Assembly (NCBI GenBank): GCA_011088215.1
Contig: JAALKD010000005.1
Coordinates: 34,055 to 98,054, forward strand
From: Sphingomonadales bacterium
Lineage (GTDB): Bacteria > Pseudomonadota > Alphaproteobacteria > Sphingomonadales > Kordiimonadaceae
Reading direction: 5' to 3'
DNA: 64,000 bases
Shown: one piece after another, positions 17,318-28,042 of the stretch
Position numbering within the stretch: position 1 is the first letter of the stretch
Layout: each line of letters opens with the position of its first letter
Notes under the pieces: generated by a model
The model's database searches: none
What the model saw: only the letters and a program-made list of their open reading frames with translations
What the model was told of the DNA's origin: nothing
Position numbers and translations under genes: made by a program

Positions 17318-18977
17318 TGTCCGAACCGGTCTCAGTCTGTTCGGCGCCAGCCTTGAAACTGCCCGTGAGGCCGTTTAGATCATCACCTTTAAGGCCAACT
17401 TCAGCCATCAGGCTGTCGATCAGGGGTGCTTGTGCCCGGTATTTCAGAGCTGAAGATACCACCTTGTCCGCTAGATTGCCGTCTCCGCTTGTGCTGACAG
17501 CTTCGCCGTTCACGGAAGTTGATGTCGCACCGTTTAGACCGTCCAACTGGATTATCTTGATATCGTCGATGGCTTCCATTGGCTTGGCGCTTTCACGGAT
17601 GATTGCTTCAAGATTGTCGATCAGTTCGAGTTTGACTTTCATGTCAATCTGATCGCTGGACAACAAGTTTGCCGCATCGTTAAGGGCTTTGTTGCCAGTT
17701 GCTTCCACGGCATAGCGAACCTCTGCGGCGGCGGCGCGCATTTTCTCCGCCTCGGCTTCTGCTTCTGCTGTTATACGCTCCTGGTCTGCTTGACCGCGTG
17801 CGCGTTCCCGTAGAGCCTCAGCGGTATCAGCTGCTGCGACTTTTTCGGCTTGAGCGGCGATGGTGATGCCCAGTGCCTCAGTCTCCGCTTCTTTTGAAGC
17901 TTCGATAAGCTCAATTTGCTTTTGCCGGTCTGCAACTTCGGTTTCCCGCGATGTTACAACCTGTTCTTCGGCTTTTACCGCAATAGCGCGTGCGGCATCG
18001 GCGTCTGCCGCCGCTTCAGATTGTTCTTTCGACTTGACGGAAATGGCAATGTCCCGTTCCTGGTCAGCAATCTCTACAGCTTTGCTGCGTTCGATGTCTT
18101 GCGTTTCTACAGCCCGGTTTTTGGCAATCTCCCGCTCTTTCACCAAACGTTCTTTCTCGATGCGTTCTTCTTCAATCGCCCGCTCGGCAATAATTTTGGC
18201 TTGCTCAGATTCCCGCTCCTGCGCCAATTTGGCGTATTCTTCTTCCTTGGCAATTTCGAGCGATTCTTTTTCTGCTTCCAGATTCTTGTTTTTGATCTGA
18301 ACAGCAGTGTCCTGCTCGATGTCGTTGCGGATTTTTTTGCGCTGTTCAATCTCTTCGGTAAGGCGGGTGAGGCCCTCAGCGTCAAATGCATTGTTTGGAT
18401 TGAAATACTCCATGCCGGTCTGGTCAAGGCCAGTCAGCGAAACAGCTTCAAGTTCAAGGCCATTTTTAAGCAAGTCTTCCGAAACTGCCTGCTGCACCTT
18501 CTGGACAAACTCCACACGTTTTTCATGAAGCTCTTCCATTGACATTTCTGCGGCAACCGATCGCAATGCGTCGACGAACTTACCTTCAACCAAGTCCTTG
18601 AGCTTTTCCGGCTGCATGGTTCTTGCGCCCAGTGTTTGGGCGGCGTTGGCGATGGCCTCGTCGGTGGGTTGGGCACGCACATAAAACTCGGCGATAACGT
18701 CAACCCGCATACGATCGCGAGTAATCAACGCTTGCTCGTTGGCGCGCTGAACCGGCAGCCTGAGTGTATTCATATTGACGGGAATTACTTCATGCAACAC
18801 GGGGAACACCAGTGCGCCTCCGTTCATAATGACTTTTTGCCCGCCAAATCCGGTACGGACAAAAGAAATCTCCTTGGATGCGCGGGTGTAGAGGCGCGCC
18901 AAAATCATTCCAATGGTCAATATGCCTGCTACAGCAATTCCAGCGTATACGGCGATATTCATAAGGTCTTGTGGCAT
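17304..18977 (-). CDS. flotillin-family (SPFH) membrane scaffold protein
   Basis: 557 residues: one N-terminal membrane segment (about 8-28, MNIAVYAGIAVAGILTIGMI), an SPFH/band-7 domain (about 35-230), a long charged Glu/Ala/Lys coiled coil (about 230-430) and a C-terminal tail. This is the architecture of flotillin/YqiK proteins that oligomerise on the inner membrane and organise ordered lipid domains. The gene follows an OB-fold YqiJ-like membrane protein, as yqiK follows yqiJ in E. coli, and a PspA gene, so a role in membrane integrity under stress is likely. Confidence 0.92.
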   Translation of the reverse strand: MPQDLMNIAVYAGIAVAGILTIGMILARLYTRASKEISFVRTGFGGQKVIMNGGALVFPVLHEVIPVNMNTLRLPVQRANEQALITRDRMRVDVIAEFYVRAQPTDEAIANAAQTLGARTMQPEKLKDLVEGKFVDALRSVAAEMSMEELHEKRVEFVQKVQQAVSEDLLKNGLELEAVSLTGLDQTGMEYFNPNNAFDAEGLTRLTEEIEQRKKIRNDIEQDTAVQIKNKNLEAEKESLEIAKEEEYAKLAQERESEQAKIIAERAIEEERIEKERLVKEREIAKNRAVETQDIERSKAVEIADQERDIAISVKSKEQSEAAADADAARAIAVKAEEQVVTSRETEVADRQKQIELIEASKEAETEALGITIAAQAEKVAAADTAEALRERARGQADQERITAEAEAEAEKMRAAAAEVRYAVEATGNKALNDAANLLSSDQIDMKVKLELIDNLEAIIRESAKPMEAIDDIKIIQLDGLNGATSTSVNGEAVSTSGDGNLADKVVSSALKYRAQAPLIDSLMAEVGLKGDDLNGLTGSFKAGAEQTETGSDNASD

Positions 18978-19106
18978 AGTTATTCTCCTGCTTGTGACTC
19001 GGGTATTATCCGAGGAAATGGTTTAATTCGTGGGTTATTCTGACTGCGCGGCAACAGGCAATGGCTGGGGCCATTCGCTTTAAATTTGCTGGCGTAGGTT
19101 GTCTGG

Positions 19107-19748
19107 TCAGGTATTTTTAATCGCGAAGAAAGTCGCACTGTCCTGTCGAACCAAAAGAACTTCTTCGCCTTGATCGAGTGTCTGCTCGGCAAGGTCCGGT
19201 TCAATCATCACATAATGAGAGTGGCCAAATTGGTCCTTGAGACGACCCTGCGCGGGACTGCCGCTGGTGGCATTACCAAGCACAATGACAGCAGAGCGGC
19301 CGATAAAAGTCGCGGTGGCAACTGCTTCCGTTTCGTCTCTGGGCATGATCTTGCCGAATATGCCGGCAAATATGCGAACGCCAGGCAGACAGGCGAAGGT
19401 CGCCGCAGCAGCGGCCACAATCGCCAGTAACATGAAACCAAACGTGTTTGATAAAATTTGCTGGATGACAAACCCGGTTATAGAGAAACTGGTCAGGAAC
19501 GCGATCAGTACAACGATCACCGGCACCTCGCGTAGGCGCAGCCAGGTTAGGAATTCGCCGAAGGCCCCGTGATCATTCATGTCTGGCGCGTCGACATCCA
19601 GATCAAGGTCTGGCATCAGGTTGTCCAGCAATCCAGACAATGCAAATCCTAACAAAGCACCCACTCCCTCTATCGCTGCAATGAACAGCATGATTGCGAG
19701 AGCGACAGCAAACGGCAAATTTGCCGGTTCCAACATAAATTCGATCAT
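19107..19748 (-). CDS. YqiJ-like inner-membrane protein with C-terminal OB-fold
   Basis: 213 residues. Three hydrophobic stretches are visible: about 12-37, 75-92 (VPVIVVLIAFLTSFSITGFV) and 98-125. A soluble C-terminal part of about 70 residues is rich in beta-prone sequence (ATFIGRSAVIVLGNATSGSP, YVMIEPDLAEQTLDQGEEVL), consistent with the OB-fold of YqiJ/NfeD-like partners of flotillins. Encoded directly upstream of the flotillin gene in the same direction. It probably anchors or assembles the flotillin ring. Confidence 0.8.
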   Translation of the reverse strand: MIEFMLEPANLPFAVALAIMLFIAAIEGVGALLGFALSGLLDNLMPDLDLDVDAPDMNDHGAFGEFLTWLRLREVPVIVVLIAFLTSFSITGFVIQQILSNTFGFMLLAIVAAAAATFACLPGVRIFAGIFGKIMPRDETEAVATATFIGRSAVIVLGNATSGSPAQGRLKDQFGHSHYVMIEPDLAEQTLDQGEEVLLVRQDSATFFAIKNT

Positions 19749-19875
19749 TGTTTCCCCTTTGCTTGATATCAGGTGGGCCGCTTGTGTGTGTACCTCTGAA
19801 GTGGTGTTATGCGGCCCGGCCTGATCATTTCAGTGTCAGGATAACACTACTTCTGTAGCAAACACAAAACACAGT

Positions 19876-20547
19876 TTACGGATTTTTGCCTTTCAGGGTC
19901 GCAAGTCGTTTTTCAACTTCGCTCCGGCGGGCAAGGTCTTTTAGCTCAGACAATTGAACAGCATCTGATCCGCTGGTGCCGAGCATGTCGGACGCGTGAC
20001 CTGTCGCCCGGTCAAAGGCTGCTGAAGCACGGTCTATAGACTTATTGATGTCGTGCTGACTAGAGGGATTGCCCGCTGCATCAATTACCGTATTGTTTGG
20101 CATTTCCGCACTGCGGTCGGCAAAGGCTTTTAACTCTGCCTGCATATCAGCGCGCTTGCCTTGTAGTGCATCGATATAGCCGCCCAATTCTTTCTCGCGT
20201 TCGGCGGTGTCGGCAATTGTTTGTTCCAGCACCGGCACCTGAGCCTCAAGGTCCATTTGCCGCGAAATCGCGGCCTCCGCCAGGTCGTCGCGCTTTTGGT
20301 TAACGGCAATTTCGATTTGAACCGATAATTCTTCATGTTTACTGCTGTTGTCGGCCAGTTTTTTGGATGCCAGATGGCTTTCCGCTGTGGCTTTTCCCTG
20401 TTCTGCCCGGACTTCTTCAATAGCATGTTCAACTTCGCGGATGGCCTGTTCCATCACCATATCTGGTGACATGTTTTCAACAGCATCAACGGCGGCGTTT
20501 ACGCTTCCTGAAATCAGGCGGCTAACGCGTGAAGCTATATTTGTCAT
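19876..20547 (-). CDS. PspA/IM30-family membrane-stress protein
   Basis: 223 residues from the ATG at 20547, 8 bases after GAGGAG; an in-frame GTG 9 bases earlier is poorly placed. The sequence is nearly all helical coiled coil, with the family start (NIASRVSRLISGSVNAAVDA) and MEQAIREVEHAIEEVRAEQG. ESCRT-III-like PspA proteins polymerise on damaged inner membrane. The genomic pairing of PspA with YqiJ and flotillin genes recalls the known physical and functional link of these proteins in other bacteria. No PspF or PspBC gene is present; the RHH-like gene upstream is the only candidate regulator. Confidence 0.87.
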   Translation of the reverse strand: MTNIASRVSRLISGSVNAAVDAVENMSPDMVMEQAIREVEHAIEEVRAEQGKATAESHLASKKLADNSSKHEELSVQIEIAVNQKRDDLAEAAISRQMDLEAQVPVLEQTIADTAEREKELGGYIDALQGKRADMQAELKAFADRSAEMPNNTVIDAAGNPSSQHDINKSIDRASAAFDRATGHASDMLGTSGSDAVQLSELKDLARRSEVEKRLATLKGKNP

Positions 20548-20597
20548 GTGATACACTCCTCTGTTTTATAATCAATGTGCCAACCCCAGATTGGGTT

Positions 20598-21104
20598 TTA
20601 TTTTGGGCCGGATTTTATGATTTCCACCAGTTCAACCAGCGGGTCTGCGATCTTTTCTCTCATCACGTCAGGGTCTAGGCAGGGTGCTTGCTGAGTTACG
20701 CATAGCCGGGCCATTTGGTCCAACAGGTCTTTGATGCGACTAGCTGCATCTGCTTCCAGAGACGTCATGCTTTCCAGGATTGGCGGGTCCCCGTCTACAT
20801 CTGCGGCTTCCAATTGCGCCAATATACGAGGCAAAGCAACAATCAGTGCCCTCAGTAATGCAGAGCGACCTCCTTGATTTTGCTCAATTTTATCAAGCGC
20901 CTGCTTTAGTGGTGCCAGCGTGTCTTCGGTTTGTTCAACTACGCCTGCAAATGTTTCGCCGCGCTCCGCAGCGATACGAGCTTCGCGCACCAAGTGGCGC
21001 ACTTTCTCGCTCATAGTTACAGCGTCCGGCGCTTTCAATGACGCAATATACGTCGCGTCATCTTTAGAAAGCCGCACACTAAGCGGAACTGATTTAGCAC
21101 CCAT
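20598..21104 (-). CDS. ribbon-helix-helix-like protein, probable regulator of the PspA/flotillin unit
   Basis: 168 residues; AGGAG lies 7 bases before the ATG. Residues 5-45 (VPLSVRLSKDDATYIASL, then TMSEKVRHLVREAR) look like an RHH DNA-binding domain: a basic/hydrophobic strand followed by two helices. The remaining 120 residues are helical with no recognised domain and could bind a partner such as PspA. It is the first gene of the leftward stress unit, and its upstream region carries a dyad and a 10-base tandem repeat (21129-21189), suiting an autoregulated RHH protein. RHH assignment is by eye. Confidence 0.55.
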   Translation of the reverse strand: MGAKSVPLSVRLSKDDATYIASLKAPDAVTMSEKVRHLVREARIAAERGETFAGVVEQTEDTLAPLKQALDKIEQNQGGRSALLRALIVALPRILAQLEAADVDGDPPILESMTSLEADAASRIKDLLDQMARLCVTQQAPCLDPDVMREKIADPLVELVEIIKSGPK

Positions 21105-21128
21105 GGGCGCACTCCTTAACTTGTCGAA

Positions 21129-21189
21129 AGATCAGCTTATAAGCGATCTGAAGTAACCTATGGTTTATATGTATGCATTTGTATGCAAA
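21129..21189 (-). promoter_or_regulatory. dyad plus tandem direct repeat upstream of the RHH-like gene
   Basis: GCTTATAAGC (21134-21143) is a perfect 10-base palindrome, extended by AGATC and GATCT arms to 21129-21149 with one unpaired base. Farther upstream, TGTATGCATT (21170-21179) is followed immediately by TGTATGCAAA (21180-21189), a 10-base tandem repeat in one helical turn register. Tandem sites at this spacing are typical of cooperative RHH binding. The first site begins 25 bases before the start of the RHH-like gene. Confidence 0.5.
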
Positions 21190-21327
21190 TTTCAAGAGCA
21201 GCAAAATAATTTATTCTTGTCATAGTCAACAAAATCAAAACTGCGGCCACAGTGTCAAAAACCTGCGTCTTGCATCGACACTGAATGAACAAACAAAATC
21301 TAGAAACCAGACAGTGGAGAAAAAGCA

Positions 21328-21987
21328 ATGTCGAAAATATCTATTATGGTCGCGGCGTCGATAACCTTGGCTGGACATTCGGTATCGGCAATAGACTATC
21401 TGACGCCGTCGTGCGAGGAAGCGTTGGCGCTAAGCGCTTTGCCGGTGCAGATGCGGGCAGGGTCTTCTGTTTTTGTTCTAAAACCCGAGGGTTTTGTCAA
21501 AACGACCGAAGGTACGGGCCCATTTACCTGCATTGTTGAGCGCAACCACATAAAATCGTTGATCCCGCAGTGCTTGGATCAAAAAGGCGCAGAAGTGGTT
21601 ATCCCGGCGATTATCCATAAAACCACTATGGCTTTGTCGGGCGTGCCTGCGGCCCAAATAAGGGCGGATTTTGATGCACGGGCTGAAAGCGGTGAATTCA
21701 AAGCCCCGGATCATATCGGGGTTAATTATATGATGTCGCATTATAATTACATATATCTACAAGGACCGGGCCGAGTAATGCGCATACCACCGCATTTGAT
21801 GCATTATGCACCGAATGTAACTGATGAAGACATCGGCGTTGCCGAGGACGCGCAGCTTAAAGGCATGCCGCACATCAATGATCAAGGCATTCATGGATAT
21901 TATATATCTTTCGTTGAGGGGCCGTCTGATTTTAAGGCTGTTCAACGTGCTTGTGCTGGCCAAGTGAGTGATTTTCCGCCATCCTGA
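21328..21987 (+). CDS. unknown exported protein
   Basis: 219 residues; GGAG lies 8 bases before the ATG. A short signal peptide (SIMVAASITLAGHSVSAID) predicts export. The mature part has a possible disulfide pattern (PSCEEAL, FTCIVER, PQCLDQ, RACAGQ) and a His/Tyr-rich centre (NYMMSHYNYIYLQGPG, PPHLMHYAPN) that could bind a ligand or metal. No family recognised. First of four consecutive rightward genes whose products all carry signal peptides. Confidence 0.72.
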   Translation: MSKISIMVAASITLAGHSVSAIDYLTPSCEEALALSALPVQMRAGSSVFVLKPEGFVKTTEGTGPFTCIVERNHIKSLIPQCLDQKGAEVVIPAIIHKTTMALSGVPAAQIRADFDARAESGEFKAPDHIGVNYMMSHYNYIYLQGPGRVMRIPPHLMHYAPNVTDEDIGVAEDAQLKGMPHINDQGIHGYYISFVEGPSDFKAVQRACAGQVSDFPPS

Positions 21988-22021
21988 TGCCAGATATCGC
22001 TGAACAACGTCGGGGAATGAT

Positions 22022-22531
22022 GTGAAAAATATTTTAGCCATTATAGCATGCTTGAGTGTAACGACATCGGTGCAGGCCGAAATTATTGAAGCTACAGCGG
22101 ATCGTTATGTTTTGAAGCACCAGGCCCGTTCCAGCTTATCACCCGCTGATCTGTGGGCGCGGCTGATAAAGCCAGCAGATTGGTGGCACCCTGACCATAC
22201 CTATTCAGGCGACGCCGGGAACTTGTCGCTTGAGCCTGCGGCTGGTGGCTTGTGGCGCGAGGACTGGACAGATGGATCGGTGCTACACGGGCAAGTGCTG
22301 AATGCCGTGCCGGGGAAGTTGCTGCGGCTGGATGCGCCCTTTGGGCCGCTTCAGGAAATGGCTGTTTCCACGGTCTGGACCATTACCCTCAAGCCGGACG
22401 GTGATGGCTCTCTTGTCACGTTTGACGAAATTGCTAACGGTACAGCGGCCAGCAAACTGGATGCGCTTGCCCCTGCAGTGGATTTTGTTAAGAGTGAAGC
22501 GATTAGGCTCTTGACCGGCAGCCCGGATTAG
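22022..22531 (+). CDS. exported SRPBCC/START-like protein
   Basis: 169 residues starting at GTG with GGGG shortly upstream. A signal peptide (NILAIIACLSVTTSVQAE) precedes a sequence with the pattern of the SRPBCC (Bet v1-like/AHSA1) ligand-binding fold: LSPADLWARLIKPADWWHPD, GGLWREDWTDGSVLHGQVL, and a final long helix. SRPBCC proteins are usually cytoplasmic, so the export signal is unusual. It starts 34 bases after the preceding exported protein. Ligand unknown. Confidence 0.7.
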   Translation: MKNILAIIACLSVTTSVQAEIIEATADRYVLKHQARSSLSPADLWARLIKPADWWHPDHTYSGDAGNLSLEPAAGGLWREDWTDGSVLHGQVLNAVPGKLLRLDAPFGPLQEMAVSTVWTITLKPDGDGSLVTFDEIANGTAASKLDALAPAVDFVKSEAIRLLTGSPD

Positions 22532-22623
22532 GGCTGCTCGGGGCAAATTCCCACTAAGCATAATCTTCTGGTGTATTTTTCTCCTTATGACTTAAAGTGA
22601 GGGAAACCATCAGGGGAACAGTT

Positions 22624-23238
22624 GTGGAGCCGTATTTTTTAGTCATTTTTGCCACAGTGCTGGCGTTTACCGGTGTCTCGACCGTGTCGGCCGACCAGGA
22701 CGAACAGCGGGCTAAGGCAAAAGCCAAAGCAGCCGCCGAACAGTTGGCCACCATGACCGATGAGCAACGACGTTTGTTGAATACAACGCCGGTAAGTGCG
22801 GACCGTTACCCGGCCCCGCCTGCGCCGCATTATGGCCCGATGCGCGGTTCGATTAGCTTCGTTGATACTGACCCTGGCCCCACGATCGGCGGCACACTCA
22901 CCATGAAACCGGCAGTGGATGATGGCGGTAAACGCTTGAACGAAGCCGAGGCTGGCATCACTATGTATATGATCCATTGGGGGCTCGAGGTAGGAAAGCC
23001 GGGCGTTGCAGACGATGCGGGCGCTGGTGACCTAGGCGGTGATTGCATGGGCTTTCGCGACACCGGCCATGTTGTCATGGCGCCTGCGGGCGACGCGGGT
23101 GATATGATGAGTTGGGAAATCCCGCAGGGCACAAAAGTGCCGGAAGATGCGGTTTATTTTGTTGGCCACACGCTGTACGGCAAAATCCATAACCTAGGCA
23201 AATGCACTCAAACGCCAATCACCAATCTGGTGCAATAG
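22624..23238 (+). CDS. unknown exported protein
   Basis: 204 residues from the GTG at 22624, which follows AGGGGA at good spacing; a GTG 27 bases earlier is in frame but has no such site. N-terminal signal segment (FLVIFATVLAFTGVSTVSAD), then a Lys/Ala-rich helix. The mature domain is beta-rich with GSISFVDTDPGPTIGGTL, ITMYMIHWGLEVGKPG and GHVVMAPAGDAGD, ending in GKCTQTPITN. No family recognised. It stands between the SRPBCC-like and cyclase-like exported genes. Confidence 0.7.
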   Translation: MEPYFLVIFATVLAFTGVSTVSADQDEQRAKAKAKAAAEQLATMTDEQRRLLNTTPVSADRYPAPPAPHYGPMRGSISFVDTDPGPTIGGTLTMKPAVDDGGKRLNEAEAGITMYMIHWGLEVGKPGVADDAGAGDLGGDCMGFRDTGHVVMAPAGDAGDMMSWEIPQGTKVPEDAVYFVGHTLYGKIHNLGKCTQTPITNLVQ

Positions 23239-23269
23239 ATACGGTAACAACTATTAGTAGGAAATAACC

Positions 23270-24211
23270 ATGAAGTGGCTTTTTGGCGTATGTGCTTGTG
23301 TTATGGGTCTGTCAGCAGCTTTTGCAGCCGACGACGGTAGGCCGGATTGGGGGCCATCTAAATTTGGGCCCGATGATCGCTTGGGCGCGATGAATTATCT
23401 GACGCCCGAGAAAACTGCTGCTGCGGCAAAACTGATTACCACTGGCAAAACTTACGCACTGGGCATGGTAACCGGGCGCACAACACCAGCCTATCCGCCG
23501 CGTAAATATGATGTGATTATTTTGCAGTTGGACGACGGTACCGGCACACCAGTGGGAGCAAACGGTGCCACGGCCAACGACGATATGGTGGAAACCTTTA
23601 ACGGTATCGGCAGCCAAATTGATGGCCTCGGCCATTTTGGCAAAAACCACTATTACTATAACGGCGTGCATGCGTCGGAGTTTGTTGCCACCGACGGCCT
23701 CAAGCAATTTGGTATTGATACTCTGCCGCCGGTCGCCACGCGCGGCGTATTATTGGACATAACCAAGGCCTATGATGGTGTGCGTGTGCCGGACGGAGTT
23801 GCCATCAACAAAGCCGAAATTGATGCTGCCATGAAACGCGCTGGAGTTATGATTGAACAGGGTGATGTTGTCCTGCTCCATACCGGCAATATGGCCGCAA
23901 CGGCGGGCGACACTACGCTTGCGCAAACGGTGCCGGGCCTCGGTGTGGAAGGCGCGCAATATCTGGCCGGTCTGGGCGTGGTGGCTGTAGGCACCGACAC
24001 ATGGGCGCTGGACGTTATTCCGTTTGAAAACGAAGGCAGCTTTTTCGAAGTGCATCAGATTTTACTGACCCAAAACGGTGTATATTTGCTGGAAAATATG
24101 GTCACCGCCGAACTTGCCGCTGACGGCGTGACCGAGTTTTTCTTCACCCTAGGTGCGCCGCGCCTTGAAGGTACGGTGCAGGGCATTATTAACCCAGTCG
24201 CGATCCGGTAG
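23270..24211 (+). CDS. exported cyclase-family (kynurenine formamidase-like) hydrolase
   Basis: 313 residues with a signal peptide (LFGVCACVMGLSAAFAAD). The metal-site block of the cyclase family (Pfam Cyclase) is GIGSQIDGLGHFG: Asp and distal His are kept, but the GTH His is replaced by Gln, as in the TQxD subgroup. Further family blocks are RGVLLDI, DVVLLHTGN and GTDTWALDV. KynB-type members hydrolyse N-formylkynurenine and isatin hydrolases open isatin; this exported subgroup is not characterised as far as I know. Ends 12 bases from the convergent gyrB end. Confidence 0.82.
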   Translation: MKWLFGVCACVMGLSAAFAADDGRPDWGPSKFGPDDRLGAMNYLTPEKTAAAAKLITTGKTYALGMVTGRTTPAYPPRKYDVIILQLDDGTGTPVGANGATANDDMVETFNGIGSQIDGLGHFGKNHYYYNGVHASEFVATDGLKQFGIDTLPPVATRGVLLDITKAYDGVRVPDGVAINKAEIDAAMKRAGVMIEQGDVVLLHTGNMAATAGDTTLAQTVPGLGVEGAQYLAGLGVVAVGTDTWALDVIPFENEGSFFEVHQILLTQNGVYLLENMVTAELAADGVTEFFFTLGAPRLEGTVQGIINPVAIR

Positions 24212-24223
24212 AGTTAGGCATTG

Positions 24224-26662
<2,439 letters not shown>

Positions 26663-26684
26663 CTACTTCCTCGTTGATCCAAAC

Positions 26685-27938
26685 TTACACGGCGCACGGC
26701 TGGATCACGCCGTCTGCCACTTGAAAAAATTCTGCCTTGCCCATCAGGTCACTGAAAAGGCTTCTGTCAGTTCCCGTCATCCAGCATTGGCTGCCCAGTG
26801 ATGCCAGGTCGTCGAATAAGGCGCGCCGCCGGTCACCGTCAAGGTGAGCGGCGACTTCGTCTAATAACAGTAATGGCGCCTGCCCCTTAAGGGCTATTTG
26901 AAGCCGGGCACCTGCCAGAACCAAACCAATCAACAGTGCTTTTTGTTCGCCTGTTGAACATAGGTCTGCGGGCATTGCTTTAGGTGCGTGAGTGACAATA
27001 AAATCGGTTTTATGAACGCCGGTTGATGTGCGGCCGGACCGCGCGTCTTGCACTCGTTCGCTGGCCAGCTTTTCGCGGTAAGTGGTTTCCACTTCTACTG
27101 GCGGTGCGTCGTCGGCGAGCAATCCTTCCAGCCAGCCGTCCAGTGCAAGTGTTGCTTTGGGAAACGGGCCCGCGGCCGTGGCTTCGATTTGTCCAGCTAG
27201 CTGACCGGCAAATTCAAGTCTGGCCACTGCTACTGCCACGCCGTGCTCCGCCATTCGGGCTTCCAGCGCAGACAACCACGCGGCATCGGCCGCGGCACCT
27301 TTTTCGCCCAGCAGCCTGTTCCGGTCACGCATGGTGCGCTCATAGGCGCTAATCTGCCTGCTATGGTCCGGGTATAGCCCAAGCGTCATGCGGTCCAAAA
27401 ATTTGCGCCGTGAGGACGGTCCTTCGATAAACAAACGGTCCATTTGCGGGGTCAACCAGCTAATTGACCATCTGCCGCCCAACGCACTGGTACTGCTGGC
27501 GGTTTCACCGTCAATTTTAACGATACGGCGATGCAGGCCCTTGTCTGAAGAGTCTTTGTCTTCGGGAAAGGCGGTGAGATTAGGGTCCTGACCTGTGCCC
27601 ACTTTGATTGTTTCGGTTTCGCCGTCAGTCAGAAAGTTAAGTTGCATTGCTACCGACCAGTTGCCGCCGTCCTTGCGCCCCACATCTCTGAGTGTTGCGC
27701 CGCGCAGCCCGCGTCCGGGAGCGCCGTAGCTGATGGCTTCCAGAACGTTGGTTTTGCCCGCGCCGTTGTCGCCGGTTAGCACCACAAAAGGGTGGTCACC
27801 GCTTAGTTCAAGCGCGCCGTATGGGTATGATCTAAAATCTGTCATGATCAATTTAGCAATGAATATACTTTCAGGGGCTCCACTACCGGTCGCCGCCGGA
27901 AGATCATCGGATACATATTGAGCGCTCTTCATCGGCAT
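26685..27938 (-). CDS. recF: DNA replication/repair protein RecF
   Basis: 417 residues. ABC-type ATPase with Walker A TGDNGAGKT near 55-63, signature STGEQKALLIG and Walker B LLLLDEVAAHLDGDRR, plus the FRSY block. RecF loads RecA at gaps with RecO and RecR. The stretch before IFIAKLIMTDFRSY is about 25 residues longer than typical RecF, so the true start may be internal, although no well-placed alternative is obvious. Located between dnaN and gyrB as in many bacteria. Confidence 0.96.
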   Translation of the reverse strand: MPMKSAQYVSDDLPAATGSGAPESIFIAKLIMTDFRSYPYGALELSGDHPFVVLTGDNGAGKTNVLEAISYGAPGRGLRGATLRDVGRKDGGNWSVAMQLNFLTDGETETIKVGTGQDPNLTAFPEDKDSSDKGLHRRIVKIDGETASSTSALGGRWSISWLTPQMDRLFIEGPSSRRKFLDRMTLGLYPDHSRQISAYERTMRDRNRLLGEKGAAADAAWLSALEARMAEHGVAVAVARLEFAGQLAGQIEATAAGPFPKATLALDGWLEGLLADDAPPVEVETTYREKLASERVQDARSGRTSTGVHKTDFIVTHAPKAMPADLCSTGEQKALLIGLVLAGARLQIALKGQAPLLLLDEVAAHLDGDRRRALFDDLASLGSQCWMTGTDRSLFSDLMGKAEFFQVADGVIQPCAV

Positions 27939-28042
27939 TCGATTTCGCAGTTACATTGACCGGGCACTACACCGCACCCAACGGCTAACCTGCAACGCCG
28001 CCACAAATGGCCAAATATGCCGCGAAGGTTAATAATAGCGAC

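Noticed and set aside
17916..18542. Phe/Leu-rich plus-strand frame opposite the flotillin coiled coil
   Set aside because: Composition is the mirror of Glu/Lys-rich codons on the other strand; not a membrane protein gene.
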